From NCBI RefSeq assembly GCF_014648855.1, contig NZ_BMRX01000010.1, forward strand, positions 361,120 through 425,119: a stretch of 64,000 nt of DNA, written 5' to 3'. The first letter of the stretch is position 1; the number at the start of each line of letters is the position of its first letter. Position numbers and translations under genes: made by a program. The notes beneath the pieces are model-generated. The model saw only the letters and a program-made list of their open reading frames with translations. It did no database searches and had not been told where the DNA came from. Origin of the DNA: Streptomyces parvulus (lineage in GTDB: Bacteria > Actinomycetota > Actinomycetes > Streptomycetales > Streptomycetaceae). Positions 32,087 through 39,710 of the stretch are shown piece by piece.

Positions 32087-32803
32087 ATGGACCCCGAACG
32101 GCTGGTACGCGACCACACGGTCTACGCCTGTGTCATGGGCTCGCGCGCCTTCGGCCTGGCGACGCGGGACAGCGACACGGACCGCCGGGGCGTCTTCCTG
32201 GCCCCCACCCCGCTGTTCTGGCGCTTCGAGAAGCCGCCGACGCATGTGGAGGGCCCGGCCGAGGAGCAGTTCTCCTGGGAGCTGGAGCGCTTCTGCGAGC
32301 TGGCCCTGCGCGCGAACCCGAACATCCTGGAGTGCCTGCACTCCCCCCTGGTGGAGTACGTCGACCCCACGGGCCGCGAGCTGCTCGTCCTGCGCGACGC
32401 GTTCCTCTCCCGCCGGGTCCACGAGACGTTCACCCGCTACGCGCTCGCCCAGCGCCGCAAGCTGAGCGCCGACGTCCGCACGCACGGCGCCCCGCGCTGG
32501 AAGCACGCGATGCACCTGCTGCGGCTGCTGGAGTCCGCGCGCGACCTCCTGCGCACCGGCATCCTCACCCTCGACGTCGGCGACCGCCGCGAGTCCCTGC
32601 TCGCCGTGAAGCGCGGTGAGGTGCCCTGGCCGGAGGTGGAGGCCCGGATGACCCGCCTGTCCCGCGAGACCGACGAGGCCACCGACCGGAGCCCTCTGCC
32701 CGCCGAACCGGACCGCCGCCGGGTCGAGGCCTTCCTCCACGCGACCCGCCGCGCCTCAGCCCTCCGGGCGGAGCCCGTCCCAGAGCGCCCCCAGCGCGAG
32801 TAG
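32087..32803 (+). CDS. YcgL/RlaP-like nucleotidyltransferase
   Basis: A 238-residue nucleotidyltransferase of the polymerase-beta superfamily. MGSRAFGLATRDSDTDRRGVFLAP is the GS-x(10)-D-x-D catalytic motif, and WKHAMHLLRLLESARDLLRTG is the helical domain. YcgL-type proteins are distinct from DNA polymerases; the transferred nucleotide and acceptor are not certain. TACGCT lies 8 bp before ATG 32087, suggesting leaderless translation, as no Shine-Dalgarno is visible. Its last 48 bases overlap the 3' end of the convergent ADP-ribosylglycohydrolase gene. Location with NAD/ADP-ribose genes hints at a link, but that is inference. Confidence 0.75.
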   Translation: MDPERLVRDHTVYACVMGSRAFGLATRDSDTDRRGVFLAPTPLFWRFEKPPTHVEGPAEEQFSWELERFCELALRANPNILECLHSPLVEYVDPTGRELLVLRDAFLSRRVHETFTRYALAQRRKLSADVRTHGAPRWKHAMHLLRLLESARDLLRTGILTLDVGDRRESLLAVKRGEVPWPEVEARMTRLSRETDEATDRSPLPAEPDRRRVEAFLHATRRASALRAEPVPERPQRE

Positions 32804-33793
32804 GTCGTCCCGGTACTCGACGCGGTCCGTCCAGGAGGGGGGCCAGGCGTCGGCGCCCAGGTGGGCGCCGGCGAACGCGCCCGCGAGGCAGGCGATGGAG
32901 TCGGAGTCGCCGGAGGTGCAGGCGGCGCGGCGCAGGGCGGTCAGGGGTTCGTCGACGAGGAGCAGGAAGCAGAGCAGCCCGGCCGCCAGGGCTTCCTCGG
33001 CGATCCAGCCCTCGCCGACGGCCAGGCAGGGGTCGGTCTCGGGCGAGGAGGTGCGCACGGCGTGCTGGAGGCGGTCCAGGACGGCAAGGCACTCGTCCCA
33101 GCCGCGGGCGATGAAGTGCTCGGGCGTGGGGTCCTGGGCGCGGGACCACAGGTCGCCGAGCCAGCGCTCGTGGTAGCGGCTGCGGTTGTCGTAGGCGTAC
33201 GAGCGCAGCAGCCCGACCAGACCGGTGGGTTCCGCCCCCGCGGCGAGCAGCCGTACGGCGTGCGCGGTCAGGTCGGCGGCGGCGAGCGCGGTGGGGTGGC
33301 CGTGGGTGAGGGCGGACTGCAACTGGGCGGCGCCCGCGCGCTGTTCGTCGCTGAGGCCGGGGACGAGGCCTATGGGCGCGACGCGCATGTTGGCGCCGCA
33401 GCCCTTGGAGTGGATCTGGCTGGCGTCCTGCCAGGGAAGGTCGGGCTTCTTGAGGAGATTGCACGCGACCAGGCACGTCCGGCCGGGGGCGCGGTTGTTC
33501 TCGGGCGACTGATACCAGTCGACGAACTCCTCGCGCACCGGCCGTTCCATCCGCTTGGGTCCGAGCAGCCCGCGGTCCATCGCCGTCCGCAGCCCCTTCC
33601 CCAGCGCCAGCGTCATCTGCGTGTCGTCCGTCACGAGCACCGGATCGGGGAGCTTCATCTCCCGCCAAGGGCCGCACTTGGCGAGGATCGCCGGGACGTC
33701 GTTGAACTCGGTCGGGTGGCCCAGCGCGTCGCCGAGGGCGAGGCCCATGAGCGCTCCGGTCGCGGCGCGCTTGGCGGTGGTCTTCGTGGTCAT
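32756..33793 (-). CDS. ADP-ribosylglycohydrolase family protein
   Basis: A 345-residue DraG-type hydrolase. The N-terminal GALMGLALGDALGHPTEF and VTDDTQMTLALGKGL carry the acidic metal-binding residues of the family (GD.LG and TDDT), and C-terminal ACTSGDSDSIACLAGAFAGAHLG matches the GDTDT/S metal-binding motif. Such enzymes remove ADP-ribose from proteins (Arg or other residues) or hydrolyse ADP-ribose derivatives, using two divalent metals. ATG 33793 overlaps the upstream nrtR-like stop (ATGA), so both are coexpressed. The 48-base overlap of its 3' end with the nucleotidyltransferase gene is unusual. Confidence 0.85.
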   Translation of the reverse strand: MTTKTTAKRAATGALMGLALGDALGHPTEFNDVPAILAKCGPWREMKLPDPVLVTDDTQMTLALGKGLRTAMDRGLLGPKRMERPVREEFVDWYQSPENNRAPGRTCLVACNLLKKPDLPWQDASQIHSKGCGANMRVAPIGLVPGLSDEQRAGAAQLQSALTHGHPTALAAADLTAHAVRLLAAGAEPTGLVGLLRSYAYDNRSRYHERWLGDLWSRAQDPTPEHFIARGWDECLAVLDRLQHAVRTSSPETDPCLAVGEGWIAEEALAAGLLCFLLLVDEPLTALRRAACTSGDSDSIACLAGAFAGAHLGADAWPPSWTDRVEYRDDLLALGALWDGLRPEG

Positions 33794-34509
33794 GCGGGGC
33801 GTCCTTCCCGAGAGGTGCGGAGCAGCGGCGGGTGCAGCGTGGTGGCGGGGCCCGCGCGGTAGAGCGCGGCGGGCTTGCCGCGGCCGCCGGTCAGCCGGGC
33901 GGCGCCGGGGACGGGCTCCACGAAGCCCGGGGTGGCGAGGACCTTGCGGCGGAAGTTGGGCCGGTCGAGAGGAGCGCCCCACACGGTCTCGTAGACCTGC
34001 TGCAGCTCGCCGAGCGTGAACTCGGGCGGGCAGAAGGCGGTGGCCAGGCAGGTGTACTCCAGCCTGCCGCCGACGCGGTCCCGGGCGTCGGCCAGGATCC
34101 GGTCGTGGTCGAAGGCGAGGTCCCGGGCCTCGTCGTACGGCGTCCAGCGGGCCTCGGCCGCGTCGCTGCCGGCGTGCGGCTCGGGAGGGTCGGGCAGCAG
34201 GGCGGCGAAGGCGACGGAGACGACCCGCATCCGGGGGTCCCGGCCGGGTTCGCTGTAGGTCCGCAGCTGCTCCAGGTGCAGCCCGCTCACGTCCGCCAGG
34301 CCGGTCTCCTCGGCCAGCTCGCGCCGGGCGGCCGTCTCCGCCGACTCGTCCGGCAGCAGGAAGCCGCCGGGCAGCGCCCACCGGCCCGCGTAGGGCTCCT
34401 GGCCGCGCTCGACGAGCAGCACGTGCAGGGCGCCCGCGCGCAGCGTGAGGACCGCGAGATCGACGGTGACGGCGAAGGGCTCGAAGGCGTGCTTGTCGTA
34501 GCCGTGCAG
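33790..34509 (-). CDS. NrtR-like Nudix transcriptional regulator
   Basis: About 239 residues. The N-terminal half is a Nudix fold with an intact box, GGFLLPDESAETAARRELAEETGL; the C-terminal half (about 145-225) resembles the NrtR winged-helix DNA-binding domain, with RPNFRRKVLATPGFVEPV and TGGRGKPAALYRAG. NrtR proteins respond to ADP-ribose and control NAD metabolism genes. Conserved N-terminal residues (HGYDKHAFEPFAVTVDLAVL) lie upstream of the first GTG at 34422, and an in-frame stop lies before them, so the only codon that can start the full protein is CTG at 34509, after AAGGGGGTGG. A 17-bp operator-like palindrome overlaps the 5' leader. It is coupled to the hydrolase gene. Confidence 0.75.
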   Translation of the reverse strand: MHGYDKHAFEPFAVTVDLAVLTLRAGALHVLLVERGQEPYAGRWALPGGFLLPDESAETAARRELAEETGLADVSGLHLEQLRTYSEPGRDPRMRVVSVAFAALLPDPPEPHAGSDAAEARWTPYDEARDLAFDHDRILADARDRVGGRLEYTCLATAFCPPEFTLGELQQVYETVWGAPLDRPNFRRKVLATPGFVEPVPGAARLTGGRGKPAALYRAGPATTLHPPLLRTSREGRPA

Positions 34510-34523
34510 AACGGCCCACCCCC

Positions 34524-34546
34524 TTAATAGTCACTAGGACTATAAA
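34524..34546 (-). promoter_or_regulatory. NrtR-type palindromic operator
   Basis: ATAGTC-N5-GACTAT (core 34527-34543, flanked by TTA/AA) is a perfect 6-bp-arm palindrome, and the AT content is sharply above the surrounding sequence. NrtR sites are palindromes of about 20 bp, and this one lies just upstream of the nrtR-like start codon, fitting autorepression. Confidence 0.6.
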
Positions 34547-34584
34547 GAGAGCGGGCCGTTCGGACAACCCTCGCCGCGCGGCGG

Positions 34585-35700
34585 CTAGAGCTCGACCTCC
34601 GACATCAGCATCCCGACCTCGGTGTTGGACAGCCGGCGCAGCCAGCCCGACTTCTGGTCGCCCAGCGTGATCGGGCCGAAGGCGGTGCGCACCAGCTTGT
34701 CGACGGGGAAGCCCGCCTCCGCCAGCATGCGGCGCACGATGTGCTTGCGGCCCTCGTGGAGGGTGACCTCGACCAGGTAGTTCTTGCCGGTCTGCTCCAC
34801 GACCCGGAAGTGGTCCGCGCGCGCGTACCCGTCCTCCAGCTGGATGCCGTCCTTGAGCCGCTTGCCGAGGTCCCGCGGGATCGGGCCCACGATGTGCGCG
34901 AGGTACGTCTTCTTCACGCCGTACCGCGGGTGGGTCAGGCGGTGGGCCAGCTCACCGTGGTTGGTGAGCAGGATGACGCCCTCGGTCTCGGTATCGAGCC
35001 GGCCCACGTGGAAGAGACGGGTCTCGCGGTTGGTGACGTAGTCCCCGAGGCACTGGCGGCCCTCCGGGTCCTCCATGGTGGAGACGACCCCGGCGGGCTT
35101 GTTCAGCGAGAAGAACTGGTACGACTGCGTGGCGACGGTCAGGCCGTCGACCTTGACCTCGTCCTTCTCCGGGTCGACCCGGCGGCCCTGCTCCAGCACG
35201 ATCTCGCCGTTGATCTCGACCCGCGCCTGCTCGATCAGCTCCTCGCACGCCCGCCGGGAGCCGTAGCCCGCGCGCGCGAGGACCTTCTGCAGCCGCTCGC
35301 CCTCCTGCTCGGCACCGGGGAAGGTCTTGGGGAGCTTGACCTCCTTCTTGCCGGCGTACCGCTCGCGGTTGCGCTCCTCGGCCCGCGTCTCGTACTCGCG
35401 CGAGGTGGCCGGCGCCGTGCGCCGCTGCTGCTGGGGCCGCTTGGGACCGCCCTTGGCGCCGCCGCGGGCCGCCCCGCCGCGCCCGGACTTGGGGCCCTCA
35501 GGGGAGGCGCCGGGACCGACGTCGTAGCGGCGCTCCTCCGGGCGGGGCTTCTTCGGACGCCCGCCGGGCTTGTCGTCGCGGTTGTTGCCGGCGCCGCGGT
35601 GGTTACCGCGGCCACCACCACTCCCGCCGCGGCCGCCGCTGTTGCCACCACGGCTCCCGCCGTTGTTTCCGCTGCTGTTCCTGCCGCTGCTGCTTCGCAT
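34585..35700 (-). CDS. rRNA pseudouridine synthase (RsuA/RluB family) with RG-rich extension
   Basis: A 371-residue protein whose start codon overlaps the scpB stop (TGATG). The first 120 residues are disordered, rich in Gly, Arg, Ser and Asn (NGGSRGGNSGGRGG, PKRPQQQRR). The S4 domain (RLQKVLARAGYGSRRACEELIEQARVEING) follows at about 130-170, then the catalytic domain with LNKPAGVV, the catalytic Asp in HVGRLDTETEGVILLTNHGEL, and the C-terminal LHEGRKHIVRRMLAEAGFPVDKLVRTAFGPI. It should modify 23S or 16S rRNA (RluB-type). It is the last gene of the ParA/ScpAB operon, an arrangement that is conserved in many Gram-positive bacteria. Confidence 0.87.
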   Translation of the reverse strand: MRSSSGRNSSGNNGGSRGGNSGGRGGSGGGRGNHRGAGNNRDDKPGGRPKKPRPEERRYDVGPGASPEGPKSGRGGAARGGAKGGPKRPQQQRRTAPATSREYETRAEERNRERYAGKKEVKLPKTFPGAEQEGERLQKVLARAGYGSRRACEELIEQARVEINGEIVLEQGRRVDPEKDEVKVDGLTVATQSYQFFSLNKPAGVVSTMEDPEGRQCLGDYVTNRETRLFHVGRLDTETEGVILLTNHGELAHRLTHPRYGVKKTYLAHIVGPIPRDLGKRLKDGIQLEDGYARADHFRVVEQTGKNYLVEVTLHEGRKHIVRRMLAEAGFPVDKLVRTAFGPITLGDQKSGWLRRLSNTEVGMLMSEVEL

Positions 35701-36353
35701 CAAAGTTCCGTCTTGTCGTCTGCGTCCTCGGAATCCGGGGCGTCCGGATCGAACGACGGGACCGCTTCCAGCGTCTCGGCCTCGATCGCCGCCGCCTCCG
35801 GGAGGAAGGGCGCGAGCTCCGGGAGCTCGTCCAGACCGCGCAGGCCCATCCGCTCCAGGAAGTAGTTCGTCGTCACGTACAGGATCGCACCTGTTTCGGG
35901 TTCCGTGCCCGCCTCCCCGACCAGCCCCCGCTGGAGGAGGGTGCGCATCACGCCGTCGCAGTTCACCCCGCGCACCGCGGAGACGCGGCCGCGGCTGACC
36001 GGCTGGCGGTAGGCGACGACGGCGAGGGTCTCCAGCGCGGCCTGGGTGAGGCGGGCGTGCTGGCCGTCCAGGACGAAGCCCTCCACGGCCGCGGCGTACT
36101 CGGGGCGGGTGTAGAAGCGCCAGCCCCCGGCGATCAGGCGCAGCTCGAAGCCGCGGCCCTGGACGGTGTACTCGTCGGCCAGCTCCCGCAGGGCGTCCGC
36201 GACGTGCCGCCGGGGTCGCCGCAGTATCTTCGCCAGCTGCTCCTCGGTCGCGGGCTCGTCGACGACCATGAGGACGGCTTCGAGTGCGGGCTTGAGCTCG
36301 AGCGCGGCGACGCCCTCCGGCTCCTCCGCGACCTCCGCGATCTGCTCGCTCAC
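35700..36353 (-). CDS. scpB: segregation and condensation protein ScpB
   Basis: A 217-residue ScpB with tandem winged-helix domains. The conserved start is LKPALEAVLMVVDEPATEEQLAKILRR, and the core motif LDGQHARLTQAALETLAVVAYRQPVSRGRVSAVRGVNCDGVMRTLLQRGLVGEAG is characteristic. It works with ScpA and SMC in chromosome condensation and origin segregation. GTG 36353 overlaps the scpA stop (GTGA) and follows GAGGAG at a good distance, so it is preferred over GTG 36362. Confidence 0.93.
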   Translation of the reverse strand: MSEQIAEVAEEPEGVAALELKPALEAVLMVVDEPATEEQLAKILRRPRRHVADALRELADEYTVQGRGFELRLIAGGWRFYTRPEYAAAVEGFVLDGQHARLTQAALETLAVVAYRQPVSRGRVSAVRGVNCDGVMRTLLQRGLVGEAGTEPETGAILYVTTNYFLERMGLRGLDELPELAPFLPEAAAIEAETLEAVPSFDPDAPDSEDADDKTEL

Positions 36354-37582
36354 GCCTGCCACTCCTCCTCGGTCCGCTCGGTCTGCTGCGGCTTCTCGGG
36401 CTTCTCGGGCTTCTCCGGCTTCTCCGGCTTCTCCGGCTTCTCCGGCTTCTCGGGCTTCTCCGGCTGATCGGGCTGCTCCGGCGGCCGGTCGAACTCGTCG
36501 GTGACCACGGGCTCGGTGTCCCCGTCGCCGCCGGTCCAGCGCACCAGCAGGTCGCCGAGCGCGGTCTCCTGGTCCAGCTCGACCGCCTTCTCGCGGTACA
36601 GCTCCAGCAGGGCCAGGAAGCGGGCCACGACGGTCAGCGTGTCCGCGGTGTCCTGGACGAGGACGCCGAAGCTCGCCTCGCCCAGCTCCCTGAGCCGGGC
36701 CACCACGATGCCGGCCTGCTCCTGCACGCTGACCAGCGGCGCGTGGATGTGCTCGACGTAGACCTGCGGCTTCGGCTTGGGCTGCATGGCCTTCACCGCG
36801 AGCCGGGCGAAGCCCTCGGGCCCGATGCTGATGACGACCTCGGGCAGCAGCTCGGCGTGGTGCGGCTCCAGGCCGACGGTACGGGGGTAGCGGCGGGCCT
36901 CGGACTCCAGCCGCTCGTTGAAGATCTCCGCGATCTGCTTGTAGGCGCGGTACTGGAGCAGCCGCGCGAAGAGCAGGTCGCGGGCCTCCAGGAGCGCCAG
37001 GTCGGCCTCGTCCTCGACCTCGGCGGCCGGCAGCAGGCGGGCGGCCTTCAGGTCGAGCAGGGTGGCCGCGACCACGAGGAACTCGGTGGTCTCGTCGAGG
37101 TCCCAGTCGGAACCCATCCCCCGGATGTGCGCCATGAACTCGTCGGTCACCTTGGACAGGGCGACCTCGGTCACGTCCATCTTGTGCCGGGAGATCAGCT
37201 GGAGCAGCAGGTCGAACGGCCCCTCGAAGTTGGCGAGCCGGACCTTGAAGACACCGTCACCGTCGCCCTCCGGCCCGGGCCCGGGGCTCACGACCTCCGG
37301 CGGGACCTCGGCGGGCGCCTCCTCCGCCAGGAGCGCGACGGGCGGTTCTTCCGCCGGAACCTCGGCGGGCACCTCATCCGCCGGCACCTCGGCGCGCACG
37401 TCGTCCACCAGGACCTGGGCGGGTTCCGCCTCCGACGGCGGCTCGGCGCGGGTGTCGCCGGACCCCGTGAGCGGCGGCGCCTGCTCCAGGGTGGCCGGCG
37501 CGGGCGATTCCCCGGGGCCTCGGCCCAGCGCGCGCCGACGGCCGGCGCGGGGGCCGGGGCTGGAGGCGTCGTTCGAGGTCAT
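36350..37582 (-). CDS. scpA: segregation and condensation protein ScpA
   Basis: A 410-residue kleisin. Its core begins FKVRLANFEGPFDLLLQLISRHKMDVTEVALSKVTDEFMAHI at about residue 110, preceded by a long Pro/Ala/Glu-rich disordered N-terminus with PAEVPAEEP-type repeats, and contains LEARDLLFARLLQYRAYKQIAEIF and ASFGVLVQDTADTLTVVARFLALLELYREKAVELDQETALGDLLVRW. It bridges the SMC heads with ScpB. The C-terminal tail is a run of about eight EKP units encoded by a 9-bp tandem repeat (36390-36463). The tail is unlike the core in composition and may be variable in length. Confidence 0.93.
   Translation of the reverse strand: MTSNDASSPGPRAGRRRALGRGPGESPAPATLEQAPPLTGSGDTRAEPPSEAEPAQVLVDDVRAEVPADEVPAEVPAEEPPVALLAEEAPAEVPPEVVSPGPGPEGDGDGVFKVRLANFEGPFDLLLQLISRHKMDVTEVALSKVTDEFMAHIRGMGSDWDLDETTEFLVVAATLLDLKAARLLPAAEVEDEADLALLEARDLLFARLLQYRAYKQIAEIFNERLESEARRYPRTVGLEPHHAELLPEVVISIGPEGFARLAVKAMQPKPKPQVYVEHIHAPLVSVQEQAGIVVARLRELGEASFGVLVQDTADTLTVVARFLALLELYREKAVELDQETALGDLLVRWTGGDGDTEPVVTDEFDRPPEQPDQPEKPEKPEKPEKPEKPEKPEKPEKPQQTERTEEEWQA
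36390..36463. repeat. 9-bp tandem repeat in scpA 3' end
   Basis: About eight copies of GGCTTCTCC or GGCTTCTCG in the plus strand encode EKP units near the ScpA C-terminus. Confidence 0.85.
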
Positions 37583-37600
37583 GGCCTCCGCAGGCTACCG

Positions 37601-38158
37601 CTACCGCCCGCGCAACCGTCGTACGAGGATGCTGGCGTCCCCGCGGGTCTCCAGGTCGGCCAGGACCACGGCGACCGCCTCGCGGACGATGCGGCCGCGG
37701 TCGACGGCGAGGCCGTGCTCGCCGCGGAGCACCAGACGGGCGTGCTCCAGGTCCATCAGCTCCTCGGCGGAGACGTACACGGTGATCTTCTCGTCGTGGC
37801 GCTCACGGCCGCTGGGGCGGCGTGCGGCGGCCCTGCCGCGCTTGCGGGACTGTGCGGCGGCAGAACCTTCCTGCGCGCCGGCACCCGGCACCGAGGGCCG
37901 CGCGGAACGCTCCGCGCCCCGGCTGCGCGACTCCCCCGCCGAGCCCGGTTCCGCGTCCGCCGCCGCGTGCTCGGCGCCCTCGCCGTCGCCGCCCTGCGCG
38001 GGCACCGACTGCGGCGCGTCCTCGGCGGCGGCCTGGTCGCTCTCCCCCGCCGGCGCCGGCACACGGGCCTCGCCGTTGGCCGGCCGCCGCGGGGTGGACG
38101 CCTGGAGCGCCATCCCCCCTGTCGTACGGAAGAGTTCGTCGGCCCCCGGCAGACTCAC
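37601..38158 (-). CDS. RHH-like ParA partner protein, hypothetical
   Basis: A 185-residue protein. The first 110 residues are disordered, rich in Ala, Pro, Gly, Glu and Ser. Residues about 120-185 form a ribbon-helix-helix-like block, HDEKITVYVSAEELMDLEHARLVLRGEHGLAVDRGRIVREAVAVVLADLE, resembling CopG/MetJ-type DNA-binding segments. The GTG at 38158 overlaps the parA-like stop (GTGA); an in-frame GTG at 38170 is an alternative. Pairing of an RHH-type protein with a ParA ATPase recalls plasmid partition systems, so a DNA-binding partner role is likely, but centromere-like sites were not found. Confidence 0.6.
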   Translation of the reverse strand: MSLPGADELFRTTGGMALQASTPRRPANGEARVPAPAGESDQAAAEDAPQSVPAQGGDGEGAEHAAADAEPGSAGESRSRGAERSARPSVPGAGAQEGSAAAQSRKRGRAAARRPSGRERHDEKITVYVSAEELMDLEHARLVLRGEHGLAVDRGRIVREAVAVVLADLETRGDASILVRRLRGR

Positions 38159-39327
38159 TCGGCGTGACACCGGGCGAGCACCTCCCTGGCGAGCTGGCGG
38201 TAGGCGGCGGCACCGACGGAGTTGGAGGCGTACGTGGTGATCGGCTCACCGGCGACCGTGGTCTCCGGGAAGCGGACGGTGCGCCCGATGACCGTGTGGT
38301 ACACGTGGTCGTCGAACGCCTCGACGACGCGCGCGAGGACCTCACGGCTGTGCACCGTGCGCGAGTCGTACATGGTGGCGAGGATGCCGTCGAGCTCCAG
38401 GTCCGGGTTGAGCCGCTCCTGGACCTTCTCGATCGTCTCGGTCAGCAGGGCCACACCGCGCAGCGCGAAGAACTCGCACTCCAGCGGCACGATCACCTTG
38501 TGCGCGGCGGTCAGCGCGTTGACCGTGAGCAGACCGAGCGAGGGCTGGCAGTCGATCACGATGTAGTCGTAGTCGTCCATCAGCGGCTTCAGGGCCCGCT
38601 GCAGCGTGGACTCGCGCGCGACCTCGCTCACCAGCTGCACCTCGGCGGCCGACAGGTCGATGTTGCTGGGCAGCAGGTCCATGTTCGGGACCGCGGTCTT
38701 CAGCAGCACCTCGTCGGCCGCCATGCCCCGCTCCATGAGCAGGTTGTAGACGGTGAGGTCGAGCTCCATCGGGTTGACGCCGAGACCGACCGACAGCGCG
38801 CCCTGCGGGTCGAAGTCGACGAGCAGCACCCGGCGCCCGTACTCGGCGAGCGCGGCACCCAGGTTGATGGTCGACGTGGTCTTGCCCACGCCGCCCTTCT
38901 GGTTGCACATCGCGATGATCTTCGCGGGGCCGTGATCGGTCAGCGGGCCGGGGATCGGGAAGTACGGCAGCGGGCGTCCGGTCGGACCGATGCGCTCACG
39001 GCGCTGACGGGCCGCGTCGGGCGCGAGCGTGGCGGCGTACTCGGGATCCGGCTCGTACTCCGCGTCCGGGTCGTAGAAGTGCCCCTCGGGCAGTTCGTCG
39101 TAGTCGGCGAAGTGGTTGCGGGGCGCGCCACTTCCGTCGCCGGCCATGGCGTTCACGTGTTGGCCATCCATACTCATGTGTGCTGTCAGAGTTGCCTGCG
39201 GACTCTGGTGGGCGGCTGCGAAGGTACGTACGGCGACGGAGCCGACAGCCTCAAGACGCCCGGGGCCGTGGGCCCGTGCAGGCATTCCTGGTTGACCACC
39301 CCCGGGAAGAAATGTCGACTCATTCAC
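38155..39327 (-). CDS. ParA/MinD-family ATPase (Soj-like)
   Basis: A 390-residue ParA-like ATPase. The Walker A variant KGGVGKTT (about residues 143-150) is followed by LLVDFDPQGALSVGLGV (Walker A'), and the Walker B-like YDYIVIDCQPSLGLLTVNAL. An acidic/proline-rich N-terminal region of about 130 residues (for instance DPDAEYEPDPEYAATLAP) precedes it. It is not the oriC-proximal ParAB pair, because no parB follows; its partner is probably the RHH-like gene. GTG 39327 after AAGGAGG is the chosen start; internal ATGs near 39177 are alternatives. It starts the scpA/scpB operon. Confidence 0.85.
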   Translation of the reverse strand: MNESTFLPGGGQPGMPARAHGPGRLEAVGSVAVRTFAAAHQSPQATLTAHMSMDGQHVNAMAGDGSGAPRNHFADYDELPEGHFYDPDAEYEPDPEYAATLAPDAARQRRERIGPTGRPLPYFPIPGPLTDHGPAKIIAMCNQKGGVGKTTSTINLGAALAEYGRRVLLVDFDPQGALSVGLGVNPMELDLTVYNLLMERGMAADEVLLKTAVPNMDLLPSNIDLSAAEVQLVSEVARESTLQRALKPLMDDYDYIVIDCQPSLGLLTVNALTAAHKVIVPLECEFFALRGVALLTETIEKVQERLNPDLELDGILATMYDSRTVHSREVLARVVEAFDDHVYHTVIGRTVRFPETTVAGEPITTYASNSVGAAAYRQLAREVLARCHAE

Positions 39328-39710
39328 AAGTCGTCTTACCTCCTTGGTGACCAGGGAACTTCTAGACAGGTCAGCGTGGCACCATGCCGACGTTCGGCGA
39401 CTCTATGGCGTGTCGGCCGTCCGCAGCAACACAATCCGCCGGACCCGGCCCGATGTGTCGGCAATGAAACATCCCTCTGTCAAGGGCGTACGGCCGTCGC
39501 ACAGCAGGTTTCACCGGTGCGCGAATCGGTTGAAGCGTTACGTTCGAGGCGAGTTGACCGAGAATCGCAAAGTGACCATACACACACCCGGCCGGACCTT
39601 GTCGGGCAAGGTCCGGCCGGGTGCGCGGGGTTGACGACGACTGTTGACGTATCGCCTTTCCCGGGTGATGACTTAGCCGACATACCGGCCACCGGGGCCG
39701 GTGCGGGGCG
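39328..39710. other. parA-like upstream region
   Basis: The 383 bases include the ald terminator at 39585-39623 and, on the minus strand, TTGACA (39483-39478), a good -35 for the parA operon but without a matching TANNNT at 17 bp. No extra gene is supported. Confidence 0.45.
39585..39623. terminator. strong hairpin after ald
   Basis: CACCCGGCCGGACCTTG and CAAGGTCCGGCCGGGTG form a 17-bp perfect stem with a 5-nt loop, 88 bases beyond the ald stop codon. Confidence 0.8.
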
